This document shows positions 1-7,305 of a stretch of 10,900 bases of DNA, piece by piece. Source of the stretch: Neolentinus lepideus HHB14362 ss-1 (lineage: Eukaryota > Basidiomycota > Agaricomycetes > Gloeophyllales > Gloeophyllaceae); assembly GCA_001632425.1 (NCBI GenBank), contig KV425709.1:3162-14061 (forward strand), given 5' to 3'. A program made the translations under genes and the position numbers. Each line of letters begins with the position of its first letter. Position 1 is the first letter of the stretch. The notes beneath the pieces are model-generated. The model worked only from the letters and a program-made list of their open reading frames with translations. It searched no databases and had not been told where the DNA came from.

Positions 1-434
1 CTTTGGTGTTTGCTTTGTGGTTGTGTCTACCCTTTAGGTCTCTTTTCCGTGGGTTTCGTCGTGTGTCTGTGCATATCAACGTCGCTAGTCGCTACATCGC
101 TATCTCGCCAACGGCTAATAGGCGCACCGAGTCGTCACCTTGTCTCTTTCCGATTGTGTTCTATTTTTAGCCTCCCATCGCTATTTCGTCGCCATCTTTC
201 TACGTCCCACTTCGCATCGCAGTTTCTTTTGGTTTTTTTCATATACGTCGCATTTGTGGTTTGCGGTCTCAGCCCTATCCTTCCAATTTACTCCCTCCGA
301 ACTATCTATTACCCTTCGTTACCCCGGGCCTCGCAGCCATCTGACACCAAGGGCTTTGGTGTTTGCTTTGTGGTTGTGTCTACCCTTTAGGTCCCCTTTT
401 CCGTGGGTTTCATCGTGTGTTCGTGTTCATCAGC
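1..434 (+). repeat. Direct repeat, 353-base period, one full and one partial copy
   Basis: The 80 bases from position 1 recur from 354 to 434 with a few substitutions; both begin CTTTGGTGTTTGCTTTGTGG. The second copy stops resembling the first at about 434, just after ATCAGCG (ATCAACG in copy 1). The interval 81-353 is rich in GTCGCTA/TCGC words. The overlapping open frames (10-390 and 140-454) are in repeat sequence, use a repetitive Ser/Phe/Leu-rich vocabulary and match no family I know, so I do not call them genes. The same module occurs inverted at 8346-8488. The left edge of copy 1 may lie outside the window. Confidence 0.8.
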
Positions 435-883
435 GTGTATCTCATTTCCTGTAAGACAAATGCAGCATGATCAAGGATCTCAAGAGAAAGAGCCTTGCAA
501 GAAATGTATGAGCTGGGACATAGCAATTGCAAAGGTGCACTGGAGTATGAACGCAAAGGTATAGATCAACTGGAGGATATCTAAAAATACAGAGCTCCAT
601 TCTGATTGGCTGATAATTCTGACATCTACATGAGAAGTTCATCAGGAAAAGCCTCCCATGCAAATTTTGTCTAATTTTTTCGAGTCTGTACATAACTCAG
701 ATAATGCTAACAATCCACACTAACTGGCAAAAATTTGTGATAGTTAGCAAGACATCTGATTTATTATATGTTATTAGCAATAGAAAGATTACACTAACAT
801 AACAAAATTATGATGGTCTAAGGACAGATTCACGAAGAATGCTGGGGTATCATCCTATAGGACACTACTACACGAGTCCGAAC
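435..883. other. Repeat-flanking spacer without a supported gene
   Basis: This is moderately AT-rich sequence with few CpGs. A minus-strand frame at 442-693 encodes a Leu/Cys/His-rich 83-residue string with no motif I recognise. On the minus strand a splice-acceptor-like pyrimidine run ending TTGTCTTACAG occurs at about 451-461, but I find no donor with a convincing exon to go with it. The interval lies between the flank repeat and the decayed minus-strand frame, so it could be the remainder of the same old element. Confidence 0.4.
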
Positions 884-1174
884 TTAGGGAGACAACTGCA
901 CCATAGGTACCGTGAACATGACCTGAACCTGAGCAACACAGTACGCTGCACATTTGTTCATACACTCACCTTGGATCCCGGTGTGCTGGCCAGTTCCCAG
1001 ATTCACCAACAGGGTATTGAACTGAGCAGGAACTGTGTGCCCATGTTGGCTTGCATGAATGGTATCTGCTGGATCCAGACCTATACTGTGGCCAAATAGA
1101 TCATCATTCCGAAACTTGATCTTATATGGACCGGTGAATCCTCTCAGTCCACTGGTAGATGGGCCAGGAGGGAC
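884..1174 (-). pseudogene. Decayed transposon-associated protein fragment (minus-strand open frame without ATG)
   Basis: Reading the minus strand from 1174 down to the TAA at 886-884 gives 96 codons without a stop. An in-frame TAA lies immediately upstream at 1177-1175, and the first ATG is far inside the frame, so ATG-based searches miss it. The product contains, in order, a GFTGPYKIKFRNDD stretch, LFGHSIGLDPADTIHAS, VPAQFNTLLVNLGTG and VAQVQVMFTVP. From memory, agaricomycete transposon-linked hypothetical proteins carry a C-terminal region with a similar order of blocks (PARFDTVLV, then YRVAQVRVIF). I cannot search, so this is resemblance, not a hit. There is no catalytic motif. An in-frame 24-base GTGAGT...CAG interval at about 966-943 is too short to be a typical intron. 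If the similarity fails, this is only a chance open frame; the plus strand here is also open at 839-1099. Confidence 0.4.
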
Positions 1175-1224
1175 TTAGCGCTCACAGATCCCGTGATGCA
1201 GTCACATGACCTTTGTTGACTGGG

Positions 1225-1249
1225 TTACGAGTCCTGAGATTACGAAGGA
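1225..1249 (+). repeat. Left terminal inverted repeat of E1
   Basis: The 25 bases begin TTACGAGTCCTGAG and end TTACGAAGGA. They match the inverse complement of 4137-4161 at 24 of 25 positions, and match 5211-5235 with CG replaced by CA at two places. The next bases (GAGTCTTTAC) also resemble the inner side of the 4137-4161 repeat (GTTTCTTTAC). Confidence 0.8.
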
Positions 1250-1660
1250 ATGAGTCTTTACGCCGAGAATGAGCAGGTTGCCGAACAGAAGCATGATGGC
1301 CGAGAAGTCGTGGGATTATTCTTATGTAGTGGCCACTACACTATTGGATGTCCACTTCAAAGTCCGCCTGTAGTGTCGACTACAAAAAGACTACAAAAAG
1401 AGTTTTGTAGTGCCTCTGGTCAGTTTTCAGCCTGCTCCTCAATTAAAGTGGCTCCTATCTCTCTGATTTTTCTAATATAAGCTTCTGATACCTGCTCACA
1501 TCACCTGGAATATTTTCCTTATTTTAGGTGCTGTCCTCCTGTTCCAATATATTTTACAGCGATGTGGTTCTTATTGACCATGGGAATTGACTACATGAAG
1601 GACTTGCAGGTAGTGGGCCATTGCAGGCATGGCAGGATTTTCGAGTCCTGAGCACACATT

Positions 1661-1697
1661 TAATATTATATTTATATAATTTAATATATACAAATAA
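1661..1697. other. AT-only patch inside the left end of E2
   Basis: The bases around 1661-1697 are almost entirely A and T (TTTAATATTATATTTATATA and onward), just inside the proposed left end of E2. No function is assigned. It may simply reflect low complexity or the end state of cytosine loss. Confidence 0.4.
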
Positions 1698-1829
1698 TGT
1701 GGTTATGCTTGTGCCAATAATCCAGAATGGCAAATGAACAACTTCATGCAAAAATGCAAAGACAATCAGATCAAGGCCTCTATGTAATTAAATTTCTCAT
1801 GTTCATCACATGGCAAGTTCAAAGGCCAG

Positions 1830-1954
1830 TGCAAGTCAACAAAAATTGCCATGCTTGGAAATTGATTACCTAATCATGGGAAACTAGCCAAGCAGAGCAA
1901 AAATTACAATTCAAATAGGTACCCACTCAAAAAATGCCACATTTGGAAGCTGAT
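1830..1954 (+). repeat. Copies of the ~97-base repeat, interrupted by the TA-flanked element
   Basis: The words AAAATTGCCA, TTGATTACCTAATCA, AGCAGAGCAAAAATTACAAT, GGTACCCACTCAAAAAATGCC and AAGCTGATTA occur in the same order as in the array at 2985-3340. The last unit breaks after GATTA at 1956 and continues as CCTAATTTGGG at 2523, so one repeat unit has been split by the element at 1957-2520. Confidence 0.65.
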
Positions 1955-1956
1955 TA

Positions 1957-2520
1957 CTGTGGGAGTCCATGATCTGGGACACCTCCATATCTTGGCAGAG
2001 ACAGCACCATTCACCAAACTGCTTGCACATACCTCAAGCACACCCCCATTGCACCTGACTGTCCAATTTTGAAGAGGATTGCAAGAGGAATGGTTGAAGA
2101 CTGACAGGTTGAGCAAGTTGGGAGACTTCAGGCCTGTGTTGCATGTCTTGATTTGGTGAGACACCCAATTTTGCCATTGTTACTCTTCTCTCATCTCTCA
2201 CCCCTGCTCTTTGTGATACTATGCAAATAAATACATTGGATATCTGCCTTTCCAATGATACAGCTTTTGGAGAGCTGGAGCTAGGACCAGGAACACTGTA
2301 ATGATGATGAAAGTGGCCCGGCTCCTAGTCTCAGTACATATTTAACCTGTCTTGAAACTTTGCATGTAGTTCTACCATTTTCCAATAAATTTCTTTGATT
2401 AGGGTGTCAAAATGTTTACAAGAAAGATCCCTATAAGACTGTATAGTCATAGAAATCTGCATGTCTGCAGGAGCTAGAGGAAATATACACCAGAGTGTCC
2501 CAGATCTAGACCCCAGACAG
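1957..2520. mobile_element. 564-base MITE-like element with imperfect TIRs and a TA target duplication
   Basis: The ends are inverted and imperfect: CTGT then GGGAGTCC...GATCTGGGACAC on the left, and the inverse complement CTGTCTGGGGTC...AGATCTGGGACAC on the right (2494-2520). TA precedes the left end (1955-1956) and follows the right end (2521-2522). Removing the element restores GATTACCTAATTTGGG, which is nearly the uninterrupted sister sequence CATTACCTAATTTGG at 3327-3341. This empty-site comparison supports both borders. A TA duplication suggests the Tc1/mariner-like group, but no transposase is present; the minus-strand frames at 1904-2164, 2034-2255 and 2331-2552 are not recognisable and cross the borders or each other. 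Confidence 0.7.
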
Positions 2521-2522
2521 TA

Positions 2523-2985
2523 CCTAATTTGGGTGATGCCAAATTGGTCCAACTCCTTCCACCAATCTCCCTGATTTTGTTTGCATTTTTAGGCAAATTT
2601 TCCGATTGTATACAAGCAGCAAGATGCCATCTCTATATATATCTGTCAGCTAGTTTTGGCACTGTGACAAACCCAGGTGACTTCAGGAATATATTGAGAT
2701 TTATTGCAATTTGTGGAGATTTTCTGGGCCAGGCAGTGTAGAGCTAGGCTATTATTATCCTCACAGATCTGGGTGTGGGGTAGGCCAATTCAAACCCCAC
2801 TTGGCTTCCAGGAGGATTGGCTACCCTATATAGACATAGTACTACTATTGTGCTAGAGCACCGTATAGTTGCAGTGCTTCATTAGTAGCTCTGAAGGACA
2901 TTGTTTATTACTACTATACTGGCTCAAATTAGTGACTGACCATACAATGTATACTGCAAGCATATGACACAGTGTTCTGATGAAA
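2523..2985 (+). repeat. Degenerate copy of the family body module
   Basis: The segment starts with ACCTAATTTGGG and continues to TTTGCATTTTTAGGCAAATTTTCC, matching the inverse complement of copy B around 6365-6295 and the sister segment at 3330-3410. Further on, a block at about 2690-2710 (GGAATATATTGAGATTTATTGCAATTT, quoted here only as its ends GGAATATATT and GCAATTT) corresponds to 3490-3520. The tail at 2840-2925 has TAGTACTACTATTG and ATTGTTTATTACTA, also present at 6898-6949. Divergence is high, so this is an older copy than its neighbours. Confidence 0.5.
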
Positions 2986-3340
2986 CAAACAGAGCAAACA
3001 ATTATTATCTAAATGGGTACACACTCAAAAATTGTGATATTAGGAAGCTGATTACATAATGGTGTGAAACAAACAGAGCCAACAATTCTGATTCAAATGG
3101 GTACTCACTCAAAAATTGCCCAAGTCAGTAAACTGATTACATAATCACAAGACACCACCCCTGTAATCAAACAGAGCCAACAATTCCAATTCAAATGGGT
3201 ACCCATTCAAAAATTGCCACATCAGCAAGCTGATTACATAATCACAAGACACTACCCCTGTAATCAAACAGAGCCCAAAATTCTGATTCAAATGGGTACC
3301 TACTTGAAAATTGCGATTTTAGGAACCCATTACCTAATTT
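2985..3340 (+). repeat. Tandem array, four units of 84 to 98 bases
   Basis: ACAGAGC occurs at 2989, 3073, 3171 and 3268, giving spacings of 84, 98 and 97 bases. Each unit contains ACAGAGC, a CAATTC-like word, TCAAATGGGTAC, CACTCAAAAATTG, and CTGATTACATAATCACAAGAC. The array ends in CCATTACCTAATTTGG. The same array is present in inverse orientation in copies A and B (4940-5150 and 6355-6560), so it is an internal module of the transposon family. Regularly repeated subterminal motifs are common transposase-binding sites in DNA transposons; that role here is inference. Confidence 0.8.
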
Positions 3341-3379
3341 GGTAATATGACCTGGGTCTACCCCCTCTCAGCAATCCCC

Positions 3380-3545
3380 CTGAATTTTTGCGCATTTTTA
3401 GGCATTTTCCCCATTTTATTATAGCCTGCAGTGGCCATTTTTCCACAGCCTAGATACATCCCATAGTTATTTATAACCCTACCAGTGTCCAAGAATATAT
3501 TCTCATTTTTCGCAATTTTTCACACTATTGTTTTGGTCATTGGTG
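3380..3545 (+). repeat. Body module of the family, E2 copy
   Basis: The run from CCCCTGAATTTTTGCGCATT through AGCCTGCAGTGGCC, TTCCACAGCCTAGAT, ATAGTTATTTATAACCC and AAGAATATATTCTCA to CGCAATTTTTCAC matches 6665-6790 in the same orientation, and the inverse complement of 4780-4900 and 6200-6310. It occupies the same place relative to the array as in the other copies, which is part of the evidence for E2 being a family member. Confidence 0.7.
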
Positions 3546-3599
3546 TACTATAGTGGCTGAAATTCATGGATTATTGTATAATGCAGTCAGAATATTAAC

Positions 3600-4240
3600 C
3601 CAGGCAAAGGCACCGGCTGGAGGATGAAGACAGACAACAAAAATAGCGATGACGCACTTGTGTTTGAAGGCAAGTCAAATCCAAACTCTATGTATGTCAT
3701 AGCCTGTTGCAGTGGCACAGCATTTTGACTGACCAATCAGAAGCCAGGAACTCCGGACGATGCGGAAAAGTGCGCGCCACATTCAGTTCCCACGATAAGA
3801 ACTGTGATACTGACCTCTCGAACAGAAACAAATACACAGGGACCGACAAAGGGCTCGTATATTAACGAAAATATTTGTGTATATCCTAACATATGTGTAT
3901 ATAGTATATTTGAAGTCTCAGGAAGAAAGGACACCATGCAGAAGAGAGACAGGCCAAACACAAGAAAAACAGACTACAAATTCTGTTTGTAGTCAACACT
4001 AGAAGCGGAGCGCCAAATTTCATTACTTCTTTTGAAGTCAGACTACAAAATATATTCGCACGTATACTCGGCACAGGATTCCCACAACTATCAACACTCG
4101 GTCCGGCTAACAGAATTTCCATGGTAAAGAAACGCCTCCTTCGTAAACTCAGGACTCGTAATTTGAAGTCGGTGGCGCAGATGGGATTCCGCGTCGATTT
4201 GCATTGGAGCAATCTGATTGGCCCATGGTCATGTATATCT
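3600..4240. other. CpG-retaining tract inside a CpG-depleted repeat nest
   Basis: From about 3612 CpGs become frequent (for example CTCCGGACGATGCGGAAAAG and GTGCGCGCCAC near 3750-3780, then through 4197), after about 1.5 kb with only a handful. The tract covers the TIR-proximal end of E2 and the first bases of the resumed E1. It has a CCAAT word at 3733-3737 and a TATATAGTATATT run near 3898, which are weak promoter hints only. The frames here (3737-3961 minus, 3804-3992 plus, 3886-4248 minus) overlap one another and match nothing I know. The tract may be a younger or unmethylated piece. Confidence 0.55.
4137..4161 (-). repeat. Terminal inverted repeat at the right border of E2
   Basis: The inverse complement begins TTACGAGTCCTGAGTTTACG and ends AAGGA, differing from 1225-1249 at one base (T for A). 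Sequence to its right (TTTGAAGTCGGTGGCG) equals the interior of E3 at 5586, with CpGs kept. Confidence 0.8.
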
Positions 4241-5210
4241 CCCTTCATTACTTATATGACTTCAAGTAAGAGATAGTCCTGGCTTGTACGGTTTACTGGC
4301 TTCATTAGTCTGTTGGTTGAGTGAATGAGGGATACCGCCAAGAGTATGACGTAGACAGTGTGCATTTCTGCCCAGACTTGCATGCTGTTTACATCATTCC
4401 TCACCAATAATTGGTATTTCCATTCAAAAACCAGGAAAATTGCCAGTAATATCACAAAAAATTCTACAACCCAGGGTAGCCACCCATCTACAGGTTAATT
4501 GGCTTGTTAGTATCTTCCAAATATGAGCATTATTGATACTACCTATATGTTTCTAATCTCATGCTAGGCTGCTGGCTTCATTAATTGAAAACTTCCCAGG
4601 AATCAGCCATACTCTGATTGTAAAAGGAGCCAATAAAGTAGTACTATTGCCATGTTTAGAGTAAAATTGGGACAAATTTCGAAAAAATGCGAATATATTT
4701 GGGGTTGTTTCCCAGTTCTAAAAATAGCTCAAAAGCGCTGTAGGAACAGATGGGTGACTGGAAAAATAAGGAAAAATTGCAAAAAATGAGAACATATTCT
4801 CTGGCACCATTAGTGCTATAAATAACTATAACAAACATCTGGGCTGTGGGAGAATGGCCCCTGCAGGCTCAAATAAAATCGGGAAAATGCCTAAAAATGC
4901 ACAAAAAATTAGAATGATTGCTGGTGGACTCAGGTTGCAGCACCCTAATTAGGCAATTGGTCTCCTAATATGGCAATTTTTGAGTGGATACCCATCTTGA
5001 CTGCAATTTTTTGCTCTGTTTGTTTCCAGGGGTGGTTTCCCATCACTAGGCAATCAGTTTCCTAATATAGCAATTTTGGAGTGGGTGCCATATGGATCAC
5101 AGTTGTTTCCCATGTTTCTTTCTTGGGGTAGTTTCCCCTCATTAAGTAATTACCCTCTCAAAGGGGTGAGTGCAGAATCCAGGATTTGTGCAGTAAATTT
5201 GCACAAGTTG
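4162..5210 (+). repeat. Long direct repeat, copy A (1049 bases)
   Basis: It aligns along its whole length with copy B at 5586-6624. Shared landmarks are GGTTTACTGGCTTCATTAGT, TTTCCATTCAAAAACC, AGCCACCCATCTACAGG, AATTTCGAAAAAATGC, CAAATAAAATCGG, the inverse array near 4940-5150, and the end TGCAGTAAATT...AAGTTG. CpG sites kept here (4170, 4176, 4190, 4195, 4294 region, 4336 region) are mostly TpG or CpA in copy B. It is read as the right part of E1. No gene is supported; the minus frames at 4252-4455 and 4656-4838 are repeat sequence. Confidence 0.85.
4940..5150 (-). repeat. Inverse copies of the ~97-base array in copy A
   Basis: About two and a half units occur: AGGCAATTGGTCTCCTAATA, TGGCAATTTTTGAGTGGATACCC, TTTTTTGCTCTGTTTG, then AGGCAATCAGTTTCCTAATA and AGCAATTTTGGAGTGGGTGCC. 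These are the inverse complements of the words in the array at 2985-3340. Confidence 0.75.
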
Positions 5211-5585
5211 TTACAAGTCCTGAGTTTACAAAGGATGAATCTTTACAGGTAAAATGAGCATGCTGCCAAATGTAAGCATGATGGCTGAGAAGTCATGGGA
5301 TTATTTGTGTGCAGTGGTCACTACATTATTAAAAGGCCACTTAGAAGTCCACTTGTAGTGTTGATTACAAAAAGACTACAAAAAGAGTTTTGTAACACCT
5401 CTGGTCAGTTTTTGGCCTTCTCCTCAATTGCAGTACTTCCTATCTCTGAAATTTTTAATATAAGCTTCTGGTACCTGTTCACATCTCTCAGAATACTTTC
5501 CCTATTTTAGGGGCTATTCTGCTGTTCCAATATTTTATGCATTGTTCCAGCTTCTATTGACCATGGAAATTCACTACATGATGAA

Positions 5586-6624
5586 TTTGAAGTTGGCGGT
5601 GTGGATGGGAATTCCACATTGATTCACATTGGAGCAATCTGAGTGGTCAACAACTGTGTGTATGCCATTTGTAGGACTGAGTGTTTACTTGTAATGGTTT
5701 ACTGGCTTCATTAGTCCATCCATTGAGTGAGTGTGGGATACTGCCAAGAGAATGATATAGACAGGGTGCATTTCCATTCAGACTTGCACACCATTTATAT
5801 CATTGCTCACCAATAACTAGTATTTCCATTCAAAAACCCAGGAAAATTGCCAATAATATCACAACAATTTGTACAACCCCAGGCAGCCACCCATCTACAG
5901 GCTTATTTGTTTGCTTGTATCTTACAAATATAAAAATTATTGATATTACATGTATGTTTCTTACCTTGTACTATTCTGCTGGCTTCATTAGTTGAAACTA
6001 TCCCCATGCTATTGCCACCTGGTACAGTAATAAAAAATACTCTCACTATGAAAGGAGTGTTTCCAGCCAATCAAGTAGTAGTATTGCTACACTTGAAGTA
6101 AAATTTCGAAAAAATGCATGTATTTTTTGGGGTGTTTCTTGGCTCTAAAAATTGCTCAAAATACTGGGAAAATAAGGGAAAATCACCAAAAAAAAGAATA
6201 AATTCCTGGGCACTATTAGGCTATAAATAACTATGGTGCACATCTGAGCTATGGGGAAATAGCCCCTACAGGCCCAAATAAAATCGGTTAAAATGTGTTA
6301 AAAATGCACAGAAACTCAGGGGTCAGCTGGGTGGAGGTGGGCCAAAGTGGCATTACCCAAATTGGGTAATAAGCTTCCTAATATGGCAATTTCTCAATGG
6401 GAACCCATTCTGACTGCAATTGTTTGCTTTGTTAGTTTCCAGGGGTGGTTGTCCATCATTAGGTAATCAGTTTCCTAAATGGCAACTTTTGTGTGGGTGT
6501 CCATTTGGATCACAGTTGTTCCCCCTGTCTTGTTTCCAGGGTAGTCTCCCCTCATTGGCTAATTATACTCTCACAGGGGTGGAGTGCATGAACCAGGGTT
6601 GGTGCAGTAAATTCCCAAAAGTTG
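5586..6624 (+). repeat. Long direct repeat, copy B (1039 bases)
   Basis: This is the partner of copy A (4162-5210), spaced 1424 bases downstream at its start. It has few CpGs; where copy A reads CG it often reads TG or CA (TACTGCC for TACCGCC, GATATAG for GACGTAG, GAAGTTGG for GAAGTCGG). A small insertion relative to A lies near 6005-6060. Beyond AAGTTG at 6624 it continues into sequence that copy A lacks. Confidence 0.85.
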
Positions 6625-6960
6625 TAATTTGTGATTCACTCAATAATGTTAGGCATTATCCTGATTCATTTCAGCCTGCAGGGACTGTTTTTCCACAGCC
6701 CAGATGTTGGTCATAGTTATTTACAGCACTAATGGTGCCAAAGAATATATTCTGATTTTTTGTGATTTCCCCTTATTTTTCCAGTCATCCATCTGTTTCC
6801 TTCAGCACTTATGAGCTATTTTTAGAACCAGGAAACACACTCAAATATGTTTGCATTTTTTCGACATTCCTCCCAATTTTACTCCAGGCATACCAATAGT
6901 ACTACTTTATTGGCTCCTTTTACAATGAGAGTATTGTTTATTACTAGCAGACTAGGACAA
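6030..6960. repeat. Large foldback: arms 6030-6275 and 6665-6960
   Basis: The right arm contains, on the plus strand, AGCCTGCAGGGACTG, CCACAGCCCAGATGT, TAGTTATTTACAGCACTAAT, TTTTTAGAACCAGGAAACA, TAGTACTACTTTATTGGCTC and GAGAGTATTGTTTATTACTA. These are the inverse complements, in reverse order, of the corresponding words in 6030-6275 (and even more closely of 4615-4880). A spacer of about 390 bases holding the array separates the arms. The pair could fold on itself in a transcript and be a source of double-stranded RNA; that consequence is inference. Confidence 0.75.
6355..6560 (-). repeat. Inverse copies of the ~97-base array in copy B
   Basis: The words CCTAATATGGCAATTTCTCA, GGGAACCCATTCTGACTGCA, TTGTTTGCTTTGTTAGTTTC, AGGTAATCAGTTTCC and GTGTGGGTGTCCATTTGGAT follow the order in copy A and are the inverse complement of the 2985-3340 units. 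The array starts with a near-palindromic ATTACCCAAATTGGGTAAT at about 6353-6371. Confidence 0.7.
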
Positions 6961-7305
6961 GGCAGGAAATATGATAATATATGGTATAATCATGGCATGG
7001 AGACAGTAAGGGAATAATGGTCACCTATCCAATATACCTCTCTCAGACTTGAATATTTGCTATAAGAAGCAACAGTCATATATGCTCAAAGATATCAAAG
7101 ATATCAAGAATCAAAAATTAACTCAGGACTCGTAAAAAATGCCATGCAGTGCAATGGCCCGCTTTGCTCAAGTAATTTAAGCTCCGCTCCAACTAAATGC
7201 TTGTGTCGGTTGCAACTCTCTTCTCTCTTCTTTATTCTTTACACATTCATTCTGTTACCCCTCGGCTGCCCATGTCCCACCAGATATCTGCTTAGGGCCG
7301 CTAGG

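Larger units (their letters stand above)
1639..4161 (-). mobile_element. E2: TIR-type element in minus orientation, nested in E1
   Basis: The right border is the 25-base TIR at 4137-4161. The left border is taken at TTTCGAGTCCTGAG (1639-1652), which shares the core CGAGTCCTGAG. Read on the minus strand, E2 has the family order: TIR, subterminal region with a TAGTGTTGACTACAAA block near 3995, a body module (3540-3380), an ACCTAATTTGG junction (about 3330), a tandem array (3340-2985), then a second body module (2720-2523) and a second array (to about 1835). The sequence just right of 4161 matches the interior of E3 at 5586, which is the reason for calling an insertion. The left border is less certain than the right, and no target-site duplication is visible. 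It encodes no recognisable protein. A 564-base element interrupts it at 1957-2520. Confidence 0.5.
1225..5210 (+). mobile_element. E1: TIR-type DNA element, split by E2 and lacking a right end
   Basis: The left end starts at 1225 with a 25-base terminal repeat. The first part (1225 to about 1600) aligns with 5211-5582, and the second part (4162-5210) aligns with 5586-6624. Joined together, the two parts reproduce the order seen in E3, so the interval between them (E2 plus a short stretch) looks like an insertion. Shared landmarks include the paired GACTACAAAAAGACTACA block near 1378 and 5356, CCATGG near 1578 and 5562, and the modules after 4162. No right TIR is seen: E1 ends at GCACAAGTTG exactly where E3 begins. 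No transposase-like protein is encoded, so it would be non-autonomous. The superfamily is not assigned because I find no clear target-site duplication. Confidence 0.6.
5211..7135 (+). mobile_element. E3: TIR-type element, CpG-decayed
   Basis: The left end TTACAAGTCCTGAGTTTACA (5211 onward) is the decayed form of the E1 end. The right end is ACTCAGGACTCGTAA finishing at 7135, whose inverse complement TTACGAGTCCTGAGTTAA matches for the first 17 or so bases. Order inside: subterminal region (5236-5582), copy B (5586-6624), then an inverted body module (6665-6960) and an AT-rich tail. No coding sequence is supported; the frames 5295-5510 and 6420-6716 are repeat sequence. No target-site duplication is seen (GCACAAGTTG on the left, AAAATGCC on the right). 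It may have inserted at the end of E1 or arisen as a tandem copy. Confidence 0.6.

Noticed and set aside
10..454. Two overlapping plus-strand frames (126 and 104 codons) as genes
   Set aside because: They lie in a repeated module whose inverted copy gives the same peptide on the other strand, overlap in different frames, and show no known motif.
839..1099. Plus-strand 86-codon frame as a gene
   Set aside because: It is antisense to the more protein-like minus-strand frame at 884-1174 and resembles nothing; it is kept only as the competing explanation.
2985..3340. CRISPR-like array
   Set aside because: Units are 84-98 bases and related along their whole length, with no short conserved repeat alternating with unique spacers, and the context is eukaryotic transposon debris.
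1225..4161. A simple 2.9 kb element bounded by the near-perfect 25-base TIRs at 1225 and 4137
   Set aside because: This was tempting because of the 24/25 match, but 1225-1600 and 4162-5210 are contiguous in E3, which fits nesting better. It remains the main alternative.
4252..6716. Frames at 4252-4455, 4656-4838, 5295-5510 and 6420-6716 as genes
   Set aside because: All lie in non-coding repeat copies; the aligned sister copies carry stops or shifts at equivalent places and the peptides are not conserved.
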